Origin: Trichosporon coremiiforme
Taxonomy: Eukaryota; Basidiomycota; Tremellomycetes; Trichosporonales; Trichosporonaceae
NCBI GenBank assembly: GCA_039545355.1
Contig: BCJJ01000004.1
Location: 744,001-808,000 of the forward strand
Length of the DNA stretch: 64,000 nucleotides
Direction: 5' to 3'
The translations under genes were made by a program, and so were the position numbers. Within the stretch, counting starts at the first letter, position 1; each line of letters opens with the position of its first letter. The notes beneath the pieces are model-generated. The model did not search any database, was not told where the DNA came from, and was given only the letters and a program-made list of their open reading frames with translations. Positions 10,467 through 21,393 of this stretch are shown in pieces.

Positions 10467-11132
10467 ATGGACGCGCTCATCCCCTTCACCACCTCAGGGT
10501 CTCTTGTCGACCTCGTTGACAGTGAGTTTGCTCCCAGCTGTGCGATTGTTGCCAGGAAGCTGACGTTGGCCAGAGAAGGTCCTTGTTGTCCTCCGAGACG
10601 GACGCAAGCTCATCGGCGTGCTGCGAAGTTACGACCAGTTCGGTGAGTTCAAGCGGTAACAAATCTCGAACTACGACGTGGGCATATCGATCGAAATGCT
10701 GACGCTGCAGCCAACTTCCTCCTGGAGTCAACAGTAGAGCGGTTGTACAACGGATTCGAGTTTGCCGATATCGACATCGGTGAGTGGTTTCGCAGCGAAG
10801 AGCTCCAGCTTTGCGGTCCCATGCTTTTAGCTGACAGACAGGTGTCCTTCTCATCCGTGGAGAGAACGTCGTTGCCCTGGGGGAGATTGTGAGCTACCCG
10901 TCCCGCCCTCCTAGCTGACATCCCAGGACCTGATTGCCGAGGACGAGGTTCCTTTACGCCAGATCCCCCTGGACGAGATGCGGGCGAAGCTGGCCGAGGT
11001 CGAGGTGAGCTTTCCAGGCGCTTTCTCCAGCTGACAGAACAGAAGCGGCGGGAACGGGATAGCACGGTCAAGGACAAGGTCATGGCCACGATGGGCTTCG
11101 TGTCTGAGAAGCACGAGGGCGACGCATACTAG
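10467..11132 (+). CDS. LSM1: Sm-like protein LSm1
   Basis: LSm1 is the subunit specific to the cytoplasmic LSm1-7 ring, which binds oligoadenylated mRNA 3' ends and drives decapping with Pat1. Starting at ATG 10467, six short exons encode the Sm fold: TSGSLVDLVDKKVLVVLRDG (Sm1 strands), RKLIGVLRSYDQFANFLLES, then VERLYNGFEFADIDIGVLLI and RGENVVALGEIDL (Sm2). The C-terminal helix (LDEMRAKLAEVEQKRRERDS) is the LSm1-type extension. IRGENV and the N-terminal DKKVLVVLRDGRKLIG match LSm1 better than LSm8. The gene has five introns in under 700 bp, all with GCTGAC-type branch sites or close variants. Identification is secure. Confidence 0.93.
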
Positions 11133-11588
11133 ACCACCGCAGCACCCACTGTTAACGTGTATACCAGTACCACTAGGACCATCGACGAAACGATTGTGAC
11201 GAGAGAAGCTTATAAAACTCAGCCATTGGCATGCATCGGAGCGCAGAGGCGTCGTGTATGCGCAATTCGGTGGGGCATGGAGGTTGGAGGACGGAGGAGT
11301 GAGGGGAGGAGGAGCGCGGGCGTGCCCAGCGTGGCAGGGAGGTTGACTGAAGCGGTCCAACTTGTGTCTTCCTCGCCGTCGCCGTTCGTGTCTTCCTCGC
11401 CATGTGTCTTTCACGGATGCTGGAAGTTTGACATTACTCACTCGCTACTCCACTTGCACGATCACGACACCGCAACCATCCACTGACCCTTGACCTCTTC
11501 ATCTCACTAGCTCGACGAGGACAGATCATCGACGACTGTGGTTAACACTCTCATTTCCCTCGCCTAGTCCAGTCGCAACCCTACCGCC
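11133..11588. other. Intergenic region
   Basis: About 455 bp between LSM1 and the HEI10-like gene. It contains the string TTATAAAA near 11210, too far (about 375 bp) from the next ATG to be called a core promoter. Nothing else is supported. Confidence 0.45.
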
Positions 11589-13214
11589 ATGTCCACGCCT
11601 TTCCGGCTCCCACCTCGTAAATCGAACGCGCCAGCTCAGCCAGCTCAACCAGATGCGCAACTCGGCTTCCTGGAGTTCGTGACGTGTGCTCTCTGGTGCG
11701 CCCTGATTGTCTCGATGCTCGTGCTGATCGCAGCCTGACGCCTTACGACGGGAACAACGACGGCGAGCGGTGGTGGTACATGACCTCGTGCGGACACATC
11801 CTCTGCGACGACCCAATCCACAAGCGTCAGCTCCGTATTGCCCGCAAGCTAACATCCAGACCGCCGGAACACATGCACGCTCTGTGGCCGACATGGCGCG
11901 ACCTTCCACCCGCTCGATGACCAGCTCTCCCCCGAGCTCCACGTCTGGTTCCAGCCCAGCTTGAGCCACTTCGACGCGCTGACGCAGTCCGTGGGCGTGC
12001 TCAAGTTCCACAACTCGCAGCTCGTTACGTTCGTCAAGTCGCTCAAGGAGACGGTCGCAGAGCAGAAGGTTGGTGGCGAGCGCTTGGAATGCTAACCAGT
12101 CAGGCGACAATGTCGGAAGCTGCGGAGGAGATGACGTTGCTGAACAGCCGGCTGGAGGAGAGCGAACGGTGATCTAGGGGGTTGATATCGCAGCTGACGT
12201 CTAGGCGCGTCCAGGACTTGTCACGACAAGTCGCAGAGGAGCGGGCCAAGACCGACAAGCTCCGCACTCGAAACGCGGCACTGGAACAGCAACTTGCAAG
12301 CTACGGATCGATCTCGACGCCACCCCTCGCTCGACGGAGGGTCCATTCGACAATGACCCAGCAGGGCATTCATTCGCAACAGCCGCAGCATCAACAGCAC
12401 AAGCAACAAGCTCGACACGCCCAGCAACAGCAGCTTGAGCCTGATCCGCACGACCAGGGCGCGCCAGTCGTGATGTCGCCCATCGTCACCACTGGACAGC
12501 ACGCTTCATACTCCGCAGTTCCGAGTACCCCGCTGCAGCATCAGCGCATGCCACGGGGACCGCGGCCGTCGAGCGTGCTGCCACTGGACATGCCACCCCG
12601 ACCCCGACACATGCCGCCTCCTCCTCAGCCCCAGCCCCAGCACATGCACCCAGCTCCGCAGTACGACAACTCGCACGACGGGCAAGATTATCCCGCCGAA
12701 CCTGTTCGAGCAGACTACCCTCCTAAGCGCCAGCGACTGGACCAGGGCAATGAGTGAGCTGTCTCGCCGCATCGACAAGCTGACGCGCAGGTACGCAGAG
12801 CAAGCGCTGCCGAATCGCTACTCCCGAGCGACGACCGCCACTCCGTTCGAGCACAGGCGGATGGCGAACTCGGAGCCAACGCCCGGTGGCCGACCACACT
12901 CCTCCGCCAGCTTCCAGGGCCGTCCTCGTAACAACTTGGAGTGAGCTTTGGGGTGCCGACTGATGCAGCTGACATCCCCAGACAATACCGGTATCGAAGC
13001 GAGCAGGTCGCGCACCCGCAGCCGTTGCAGTATGACCCCAAGCCGTCGTTCTCGCTGCCGCGGCGCTCGCAGGCCACTCCTACCGGTGGCCACACAAGAC
13101 TTGGGCACATGTATGGCGTGACACCCCTTGGGGCGATAGGCGAAGACGACGGTGAGCTACGATCAGTCCGTCGAGCTGACAACAGAGGGCTTACCAGTTA
13201 TGCCTAGGATGTAG
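11589..13214 (+). CDS. HEI10/Zip3-like RING protein (candidate meiotic crossover E3)
   Basis: Eight exons (11589-11695, 11734-11825, 11860-12068, 12104-12168, 12205-12753, 12791-12940, 12982-13151 and 13186-13214) total 1371 nt (456 aa). Splicing assembles a RING-type zinc site that no single exon shows: FVTCALCLTPYDG, then MTSCGHILCDDPIHK, then NTCTLCGRHG. The order is C-x2-C, C-x-H-x2-C, C-x2-C at about residues 33-86, as in Zip3/RNF212/HEI10 proteins. It is followed by a conserved-looking linker (LSHFDALTQSVGVLKFHNSQ) and a coiled coil (LNSRLEESERRVQDLSRQVA, then EERAKTDKLRTRNAALEQQL). The long C-terminal half is Gln/His/Pro-rich and probably disordered. RING, then coiled coil, then disordered tail is the HEI10 architecture; those proteins mark crossover sites on the synaptonemal complex. 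Family placement is good; the meiotic role is inferred. Confidence 0.68.
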
Positions 13215-14641
13215 CTAATGCAGCATAATGTAAGAAAGTCAAACTAATCGCACGGCAGGACATGAGTTCTATTGTTGGGGTCGTCAACATGTCGTCATGG
13301 TCGTTACATTCGTGCTAGCGATCTACCGCGGCCATTCGGTGCCGAGTGGGAGATCGATCGCCTGGTGCTAGCGCCAGATGGTCAAACCCAGTCATCTGGG
13401 CGGCAATAGTGGGATCCTTCCTAGCATCACTTGGGGTTGGGAGGCTCTGAAGCAACTTGCATGCCGTGCGCTGATGCTTGGGTGAACAATCGGTCGAGGG
13501 CGAGGGGCGGCTTGGACTTCACTGATCGAGGATCGAGGCAGATAATGACAGATTCGCCGCGGGAAGACGTGAAGGTCCTGGTCCTCAGGGGCCGGAGGAA
13601 GCCACAGGCGTGTAGGAGGTAGAATCGGTTGAGGCGGCTGATGGGATCCGGCAGCAGACAGAGCCGCTCTGGATCCTGATCTGGTCGACGATACGCCTAG
13701 CTGCTCGGGAGACGAGGCGGAGAGTGTCGAAAGTGTCGCGCAATGCGCTTGCTCCGACGATGAGTGCCAAGATCTCGGGGTAACTGGTCGGGTTGAGCAT
13801 TGCGTTGCGGTTGAACGAGTGTGGGTGGGTGGCAAGGTGCAGCAGTTGAGCAGCAGTGAACAGGGTTGACAAGAGGTGTAGCCAGCGGAGAGCAGCGTCT
13901 GACCAAGGTGAGTCAGGAGGGAATGTGAGGAAGACTGAGAGGAGAGGGGATGAGTATGCATGTCGCGCTGACACTAAGACAGTCGCGTGCGACGGCTCCT
14001 CGGCGGAGGACTAGCCGATAGTCTGCATAGCTGCACCTCTGCGGCTCCCTGCGGCCGCGCCGTGCCGGTCGCTGCGGCTGCAACCTTCGCGGACTAGTGT
14101 GCGCCCCCAAGATCACTTACTTCCCCGCACCATGCGGACCACGCGTACTACGCACATCACCGAAGCTAGGTGGACCCGCGTCTTCCCCACTGCACACGTC
14201 ATGTCATGTGCTTGCGCGCAGCATTCTATGCGCCGCTGCAGGCCGTGGCTGTTTTCGGCATGGCCGAAGTGCTGTGTGCCGATAACACAGACAGCAGCAT
14301 CTTGGCATCGAGCCATCCACCCCTTCGCCGTTGCCACCACGCTTTCCTGCTTGCCAATCCGCCCCCCTCCCGCAGCTACTCTGCGCGCCGCCGCAGCTTA
14401 TCTACGCCTTAGTCCAACCTCTCCGCATGCTCCCCTGAGCGTTCTATAACCGGAGCAATCAGCAAGGGGTAGCGTGAGGCCCGTTACGCTCATTCTTAAG
14501 GCGACAGGTGGGTCGATGAGTCGACCTCACCCTTGTTCTCATTCCCTCCTCTTCACCACTCTCACCCACACTCCCTCCCCAACGGTGTCCCAGTTCTGAG
14601 TGCTTTCATTCAACTTTCACCATCCAGAACCGTTCGTTCCA
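13215..14641. other. Long intergenic region holding a broken F-box-like gene
   Basis: About 1.4 kb between the HEI10-like gene and the CNNM/Mam3 gene. The only coding-like segment is the frame-broken F-box-like remnant at 13427-13800 (minus). From 13810 to 14641 I see no supported gene; the last 150 bp are C/T-rich and look like a promoter and 5' leader. Confidence 0.5.
13427..13800 (-). pseudogene. F-box-like gene fragment broken by a -1 frame shift
   Basis: From ATG 13800 the minus strand reads MLNPTSYPEILALIVGAS, then LRLVSRAARRIVDQI. This matches the short F-box of fungal proteins (Pro-x-x-Leu near the start, then L-R-x-V-S-R). Just downstream, at about 13675, the coding-like sequence continues in the -1 frame (DPERLCLLPDPISRLNRFYL, LHACGFLRPLRTRTFTSSR, GESVIICLDPRSVKSKPP) and ends at a stop at 13427-13429. 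The unshifted frame stops at 13585. I found no intron that could make the change. It is either a decayed copy of an F-box family gene or an intact gene with an assembly indel. The product would be short (about 125 aa). Confidence 0.4.
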
Positions 14642-17101
14642 ATGGCCGTCTGCGGCGACAAGCTCTGGGGTCAGCCCTCCCCCGACACAAGCTCGCCCTC
14701 CCAAGCGCCACAACGTGATCGCAAGCCTCCTCGCTTCTCCACAGCCCGGAACAACACTGCGACACCACTTCCCCTGTGTCTTGTTTTCTTGAGTCTTTCT
14801 TACCTCCAGGCTGTCCCCGCCCAATCCCCGCCTGTCGAGCACTGCTCCTTGCAACCCAACCACCAACGTCCTACCCCTTTCCTCAATGCCATCGGCGCCG
14901 CCACCAGCTGGGGCGTCAACTCGATCGCTTCGACAGCCGGCTACGACCTCGTTCCCCGCGCCGCCGACAATGGTTTCGCCAAGCGCCACATCGAGTCTGG
15001 TCAGATGGACACGAAGCGCATCGTCTTCGCGTGCATGATTCCCGTCCTCGTCTGTCTGTCTGGCGTGTTCGCTGGCTTGACCCTGGCGTGAGTACCGACA
15101 AAGCGCGCCATCGAGCTGTGCCTCAGCCTTCGGTGCCATGTCAGTGTATCCGCAGTTACTTTTCCGTCGACCAGACTCAGCTTCAAGTCCTCGCCGTGTC
15201 TGGCACTCCGCAGCAGCAGGAGTATGCCCGCAGAACCATGATCGTCCGGTAAGCATGCAAGCATGTGGCGCCTCTGACCATCGCAGCAAGGACAGCCACC
15301 TGCTTCTGACCACGCTCATCCTCGGCAACATGATCGTGAACGAGGCGCTTCCGGTCATCACCGACGGCGTGCTCGGCGGTGGCATCTATGCCGTCATCAT
15401 CTCGACTGTACTCGTCGTCATGTAAGCTAGCAGGTTGTCTCGGAGCCACTATCACAGCTTTGCTGATATCATTCCCCAGTCGGTCTGCTCTCGCTACGGC
15501 CTCGCGATCGGAGCCAAGATGGCGCCCATCATGCGCGTTCTCATTGGTTTTTTATTCCTCTTGGCTGGCCCATCGCGAAGCTGCTCGAGCTCATCCTCGG
15601 CGCGCACCACGGGATCGTTTACCGCCGCAAGGAGCTGCGTGAACTCATCAAGATCCACGCTGCCAACGGCCACGCCGGCGGCGATCTCGACTGCGACACT
15701 GTCACCATCGCCCAAGGCGCTCTCGACCTTGCCCAGAAGACCGTTCAGTCCGCCATGACGCCGATCGACGACGTGTTCATGCTCCCGATCGAGGCCATTC
15801 TTGACTACAATACGATGGGCCGCGTCGTGCACTCCGGCCACAGCCGCATTCCCGTGTACACGATGGTCGAGGTTCCCGACATTGACATCACTCGCCCCGC
15901 TCCCGGTCCTCCCAAAACGAAGACGGTCAAGAAGATTATCGGTAGCATGCTCGTCAAGAGCTGCGTGCTCCTTGACCCTGACGACGCCACGCCGCTCGCT
16001 TCTATCCCCATCAACTCGCTTCCCACCGTTCCCAACGACGAGTGCCTGACTCACGTCCTGAACGACTTCCAGGAGGGTCGCTCGCACATGGCTATCGTAT
16101 CCCGTCGCGGTCGCGTCGCCGACAAGGCTGGCACTGAGCGGTCTGTCGCCGCCGTTGCTACCGGCAGCCTCCGTCACCGATTCATGCGCTCTGTCCGTGG
16201 CAGGGGCAACTCGGACGCCGACCCCCCCGATGTCGAACAGGGCTTCATGAAACTCTTCCGCAAGAAGAGTGGGGGAACCTCCTTGTCTAGCACTACTGCT
16301 GTGTACGACACCATCGACTCCACTGTGTCCGGTATTGCCAACGAGAAGGCCGCTATGGAGCAGGAGCCCTACCAGCAGCCGCGCCGGACCGTTTCTGCAG
16401 CTAGGAGGGCAACCAGGCTCAGTCAGCTCGACCAGGCCGTCCCCGCCGACGCTGCGATCCCCGATGAGAAGCTCGTCCAGTTCTTGGATACTCTGGACGG
16501 TCAGCCGCTCGGCATCATCACGCTCGAGGACGTTCTTGAAGAGCTCATCGGCGAAGAGATCTACGACGAGTACGACATGCATGACCGTACGGACTGCTCC
16601 TTCGTGCCCCAGGACGACGCCAACTACATGACAAAGTCAGCCAGCCAGGCTACTCTGGGCCGCGCATCTAGAAGCGCGACCAGCGATGTGTCGACCCCCC
16701 TTCCCCTTTCTTCCGACGGTTCCGGGATCGAGGTGACGCCCGAGCCCAGCACTCGCCCTACGTCGCCTCTCCCGACTTTCCCGTCCAACACCCGCTCTGT
16801 GACTCCCACCTCTCTTCTTCTCGAACGCAACTACATCTCTCCCGCCGACGTTGGCTCCATGCGCCTGCGCACTCAGTCTGGAGTCACCCTCACACCTACC
16901 ACCAGGCACGAGGTCGTAGCGGCCTCCACCGCAAGCGAAGTCGGCAGCAGACGCACGTCCCGCTCTTCCTTCAAGTCAGCCCCCTTGTCTCGCGCGGCCA
17001 CGCCTGTGCAGATGGGCAGCCGCAGCCCCAGCCCAGTGCCGCCCGCGAGCGATGCGGTAGAGACCATCGGAAGAGAGTCGGATAAGGATGTCACCCAGTA
17101 G
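14642..17101 (+). CDS. MAM3: CNNM/Mam3-family DUF21-CBS membrane protein, with a -1 frame break
   Basis: CNNM/Mam3 proteins are DUF21-plus-CBS membrane proteins linked to magnesium and manganese homeostasis; yeast Mam3 is vacuolar. Exons 14642-15087, 15156-15248, 15287-15421 and 15458-17101 encode a hydrophobic N-terminal leader, the DUF21 helices (IVFACMIPVLVCLSGVFAGL, then HLLLTTLILGNMIVNEALPV and GGIYAVIISTVLVVIFADII), the YRRKELRELIKIHA linker, the CBS pair (from VQSAMTPIDDVFMLPIEAIL and GHSRIPVYTMVEVPDIDI) and the family end-motif ITLEDVLEELIGEEIYDEYD. The tail is Ser/Thr/Pro-rich. The frame breaks at 15548-15554: it reads MRVLIGF, then continues one base back as IPLGWPIAKLLELILGAHHG. 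Unshifted translation would stop at 15756. Exon lengths sum to 2318 nt, one short of 773 codons. Family certain; the gene symbol is by homology. Confidence 0.9.
15548..15554 (+). other. T-TTT-TTA heptamer at the frame junction of the CNNM gene
   Basis: Incoming codons read GGT TTT TTA, so the heptamer is in the phase needed for -1 slippage (X-XXY-YYZ with X and Y both T). The conserved protein continues in the -1 frame from the next base (ATT CCT CTT GGC). A single missing T in this T6 run would give the same picture and is the simpler explanation. I did not recognise a convincing stem or pseudoknot 5-9 nt downstream. Confidence 0.6.
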
Positions 17102-17494
17102 ATCCTGAGAGGCTCGTGTGAGAGAAGCAGGTTTAGCAGTGAAAATAAGCAGCAGAAATACAATGTAACACTAGGCTTCGAGTTGTGATAACCCTTTTGT
17201 AGCTTTAAGTAGTAATGAGTAAGTGATTCTTGATTGCGTTTCCCCCGGTGCACGCAGGTGCTCCCTCGAGATGCAAAAGCATACAGACAAAATGTCGGGA
17301 GCATCCAAGCGAAGTGTGATGAGTAAGTGTGATGAGTAAGTGTGAGTGAGCTTAGCTAGTGTGCGGATTCAGACTGGTGAGGGACGAGGAACGAGGCCGC
17401 CGGATTGGGCAAGGGAACGGTTTCGGCTCTCCCGGTCGGCATTGTCAACAACCACCATCACCATCGCAAACGACACCCCACGGCGACCTACACG
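17102..17494. other. Intergenic region
   Basis: About 390 bp between the CNNM gene and the gene at 17495. It contains the 3' UTR of the former and the short tandem repeat at 17312-17346. No coding signal. Confidence 0.5.
17312..17346 (+). repeat. 13-bp tandem repeat (about 2.5 copies)
   Basis: The unit AAGTGTGATGAGT occurs twice head to tail (17312-17324 and 17325-17337), followed by a partial third copy. It is a small minisatellite with no evident function. Confidence 0.8.
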
Positions 17495-19339
17495 ATGCCT
17501 GTCCGCGCCTCGCCGCGGACCGGTAGGCTCAAGCCGATGCTCTGTGTTCCGCCCCCGCCCCGCGATCCAAACTTGAACGGGGAAACGCCCTCCGTCGGTC
17601 CAGCTAGCGGAAAGGAGAAGGCCAAGGGCCCCGAACGCCGTGTCCTACCCGCGCGAGTGCGGCGGGCAGCAGGTGGAGGTGCCGAGGGGATACGCGACAT
17701 AGAGGAGATGGTCGTGGACTGGCTTGAGCGTTGGGGTGAGTGACATCGAGCTGCGTGCTGCGCATTGCGCTGTGTTTCGCGCCAGCTTGCCGCCCACACA
17801 GCAACGCCCAGCTGACTGCGTAAAACTGACAAGTCACAGGGGACGTAGATCCCGCGCCGCCGGAAAGCGTCGTCGTGCGCGTGACGACCGCGCCGCTGAG
17901 GGGCACGTACGCCGTCGAGGACAGTAGCGTTCCGGCCGGTCCCTCTTCGGCGCTCATGCACGCCGCGCACGCCGCAACGCCGACCGGAATTGCGAGCACG
18001 TCTGGCCCATTCGTTCCCGCTCTCACATCGGCTCTTTCGACATTAGCGCCTGGTTTGACTCCGGGAGCTGCTCCCGATGGTAAAGGCTCGCATGTGTCAT
18101 CGGCTCTGAACACGCCCGTCCCTGGTGTGAAGCGTATCGAGACTCCAGCGTGGATCATGGTCAAGGCGGGCGAGGACGATGCCGAGGAAGCCCGCCAGGA
18201 GATGGTGACGGGAGCGAACAGATCCCCGTCGAAGCGACTGCGGCACGGCGTCGTCGGTCTCGAGGTGAGCCCAGCTTCGCCCTCCTCTGCCCTCAGCTGA
18301 CATGCAGATCGAGGACACAAGCGACGCCTACTACGAAGCGCAGCACCGGCGCTTCGAAGCGTTCGAAAAGCGGCAGCGGATCCGGGAACGCGAGCAGCTG
18401 CAGTTCAACCGCTACAAGATGAAGGCGCGTGTGGACTTGCTCCGGAACCTGCCCCAGACGCAGTGGGTGTCCATGGTGGCCGCGATCCTGGCGCGCGACG
18501 GCGACGAGACCTGGCAGCGTGGTCGGCGCAAGCTGACCACGATGGGGAATGACTGGCTCCGCCGCCATCTCATCAAGGAGGGGCTCGAGGTGCTCCGGCG
18601 CTACGACGAGCTGCTCCCGAAGGAAGGACATAAGGAGAAGGAAAAGGAGAAGGAGAAGTCGCTGAAGGGCTTCGGGATTAGTCCAGCTTCCTCTCCTCCC
18701 CCGCCGTCTACTCCGAAGCCGGTCATCAAGCTCCGTCTGTTCTCGAGTGCGCAGCGTGAGGCTGCTGCCCGCGAAGCTGCCGCGAAAGAATCAGCGCGGA
18801 AGACGGCAGAGGAAGCGCGGCAGCGGCAACGCAGCCGGAGCAGCTCCTTATCGAGTCTGAGCGACTGCGACCCGTCCAGTCCGGGCAGCGTTGCTGCAAC
18901 GCCGACGCCGAGCCACCCGAGCGAACCCAGCGCACCGAGCCCGGCTTCGGCGCCGTCACCGAAGCCGCTGCGTCTCAAGCTTCAACGCCCCAAGAGCGGA
19001 TCGCTCCAGACAACGCTCAAGTGGGGAAAGCCAACCCCATCTCCTACGAAACCGCCACCGCCAGCGAAACCCGCACCAGCACCCGCACAGGCGCCATCAC
19101 TCCGCGCACCGAGGTCATCGACTGGCTCTGCGTCGACCGAAGCGAGTAGCCCGCGTAAGATCAGGCGTCTCAGCTCCGACCCGGGCGATGTCACCAGTCG
19201 CAGGCGCAGTCTGCGCTTTCAACCCACAAAGGTGGGCTCCTTCAGTTGCATTCTCAGCTGACGGCAGAATGCGCTCGGACTCGTCGAGGACGATGAAGCA
19301 GACATGGCCGGCGTCGAGGCCGAGGTTCTCAAGCTGTAG
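17495..19339 (+). CDS. Chromatin-type protein with a PEHE/Sas4-like charged domain
   Basis: Starts at ATG 17495 (MPVRASPRTGRLKP); introns follow DWLERWG, GVVGLE and QPTK, each with a clear CTGAC branch site, and a short last exon ends EAEVLKL. The product is about 560 aa. The recognisable part is DAYYEAQHRRFEAFEKRQRI followed by REREQLQFNRYKMKARVDLL, which resembles the PEHE-type region of MSL1/NSL1/Sas4 scaffolds (H-x-x-F/Y-E-x-x-E-K-R-x-R followed by R-E-x-E and R-Y-K-x-K-x-R). The surrounding sequence is low complexity: a KEKEKEKEK run, Ser/Pro tracts, an Ala/Glu/Arg helix and nuclear-localisation-type KIRRL and RRRSL. A histone-acetyltransferase scaffold role is a family-based guess; the domain match is by eye and could be another charged coiled coil. 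Confidence 0.5.
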
Positions 19340-19504
19340 TATCCCCAATGTAGCAACAAGCAAGCACCACCCTACCTTACTGTCACCTATCCCTTTACCC
19401 TCCTATCCACCTACCCTGGGCCCCTCCTTCCCCTCGCTCCTGTTCTTTGGCGCCCTCGTTAGAGCATTAATGATCATATGTTTGGCATGTACAACTACAT
19501 TTGT

Positions 19505-20260
19505 CTACTGGACCTTCTTCACGCCTCCTGCCGCCAGGATATCCTGCGCCTCTTCCTTGTCGACGCGCTCGAGCTCAAAGTCGAGTAAGTTGAAGAAGTA
19601 CTTTGCAAGTGCTGCGCCGAGGAGAAGCAGCATTCCGATCGTCGGCAGAAGGGTACGGAAGGTCGCCTGCGGAATGACGTCAAGCACGAGCGGCTCGAAC
19701 GCAACGTCGAAGGGCGTGTCGTAGTCCCACTCGCCACCCGATGACAGCTCAACGAGCCCCCGCTCCTCGAGCGGCGTGTGTCGTAACCTCGGGGTCAGAG
19801 GCTCAGACGTGACGTGCAGCAGCGTCAGGTCGGACGTCGATGGAATCAGTTGCATGCCGAACTTGGCGGGATTCTGGGATTAGCTATTACCTCAAACCAA
19901 AACTGCCCAGCTTCAATGTCCATCGACAGGTCCGGAAAAGAAGGAGAACAGACGCCTGAGCACGGAGGCAGTACTCACGCTCGCAGGCCAAGAGACGCGC
20001 GCCGTCCACATTCCCGGCGCGCCGCGAAGGCCGACCCAGACATCGGGCTGGTCCTGGTTCACCTCGAGCTGAATGTGCTCCGCTCCACTGATCCTGCTTG
20101 TCAGCTCAAAGGGCTATGGCATAGCTCACGTCACGTTCGGCATGACGGTGCTACCAGGTCCATCAAGGGGAAGGCGGAAGTTGCGAATCTCCGTGTCGGC
20201 GAGAGCTCCAGTCAGAAGCGTCAGACCGAGAACCCAACGTCCCAGCATTCCGGCGAGCAT
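19505..20260 (-). CDS. Single-pass ER-type membrane protein with signal peptide (Pga1-like candidate)
   Basis: Start at ATG 20260 (MLAGMLGRWVLGLTLLTGALA), a clear signal peptide. Two introns are spliced: PNVT/ISGAEHIQ, and VSWPAS/NPAKFGMQ across a roughly 100-nt intron with an AGCTAAT branch site. The product is about 205 aa: a lumenal domain with a possible N-glycosylation site (PNVT), a membrane helix near the C-terminus (TLLPTIGMLLLLGAALAKYF) and a cytosolic tail (ELERVDKEEAQDILAAGG). Size and topology resemble Pga1, the non-catalytic partner of GPI mannosyltransferase 2, and also PIG-X. I cannot separate these or exclude an unrelated ER protein. It converges with the PEHE-like gene, 165 bp between the two stops. 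Confidence 0.55.
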
Positions 20261-20451
20261 CGTTGCGCTTGCTTAGGGGTGATTGAGGAGATGAGGAGAG
20301 CGAGGGAAGACCAGAGGCATGTCGATCGACACCGTGACGCCGCCGATGGAGGTGGAGGTCGAAGCCGGTCAACGGGTCAACGGGACCTGAACTCGGTGAC
20401 TATTCACAACAAATCTCTGAACCCGATCCTGCATCAATCCATCTTCTCATT

Positions 20452-21393
20452 ATGGACGCCAAGGCTCTCCTCCGCGCGCAGAAGGCGGCTGCAAAGGTCC
20501 AGCACCCGTACGCGAGCTACAATGCGTCAGGGCAGCTGCGCTGCGTCGTGTGCGCCGTTCCAGGTGAGTTTACTTCCCTTCCCTCCTTCTGTCCTTCTGT
20601 CTCTCCCCTCTGCTCCTCTCCAGGTTGCGGGGAGCTCCGCTGGTACAGGGTTCAGCTGACGAAACAGTTAAGCAATGGGACACGCATCTGCTCACGAAAC
20701 AGCACCGACAGAGCGCGCAGCGTGAGAAGGCTGAGGAGGCTAAGCGAGCCGCTGCCGCTGCGAAGCGGAAACAGGCCGCCGAATCGGAACCGGAGACTGC
20801 TAAGCGGCAGCGTGTGTCGGAGCCGGAACCTGAGGCCGACGACGATGGGCCATCACTTCCAGCTGGCTTCTTCTCGTCAGGGAACAAGCCAAATGTCGCG
20901 GACGAGGATGCTGAGGTGGAGGCTCCCACCCCACCGCCAAAACAGGAGAAGAAGAGTGATGCCGAGCTCGATGCCTTCCTCGCCTCTCTGAATGACGACG
21001 ATGACGCTCCCGCACCAACGGCAGCCGATCAAGGAGAGACGGCGAAGACTAAGGCGACGAAGAAGCGACGAGTAGGGTACAAGGAGTCCGAGGAGGACGG
21101 CGTAGCGTCCATCTCCGCCGCTCCGGTCCTGATCCAGCGAAATGAAGCTGGAGAGGAGAAGGAGCCGACGCCGGAGCCCGAGGAGACGGAGCAGGAGCGG
21201 AGAGAGCGTCTTGCGAGGGAGGAGAAGGAGGAGATCATTGCGCGTCTCGAGGACGAGCAGCGAGCTCAGTGAGTTGAGAATTGCTCTTCACAACTGACAT
21301 TACAGGGAAGACGCCGACAATCGAGTGCTCGCGCTCAAGGCGAGGATGGAGGCGCTGAAGAAGAAGCGCGAGGCGAAGAAGGCGAAGGCTTAG
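20452..21393 (+). CDS. Zinc finger protein 830 (CCDC16) homologue
   Basis: ZNF830/CCDC16 is a nuclear C2H2 zinc-finger protein found with spliceosomes and needed for genome stability in animals. Exons 20452-20563, 20668-21268 and 21306-21393 sum to 801 nt (266 aa). The N-terminus is diagnostic: MDAKALLRAQKAAAKVQHPY, then ASYNASGQLRCVVCAVPVKQ and WDTHLLTKQHRQ. This gives the C-x2-C...H-x5-H finger spread over the first intron. The rest is acidic and Lys-rich with the conserved LPAGFFSS block and a C-terminal helix (ALKARMEALKKKREAKKA) matching the family end. It starts about 190 bp from the divergent gene at 20260. High confidence in family; the splicing role is by homology. Confidence 0.88.

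Noticed and set aside
15494..16582. A 362-codon open frame antisense to the CNNM gene
   Set aside because: A shadow of codon bias over a clear DUF21-CBS protein.
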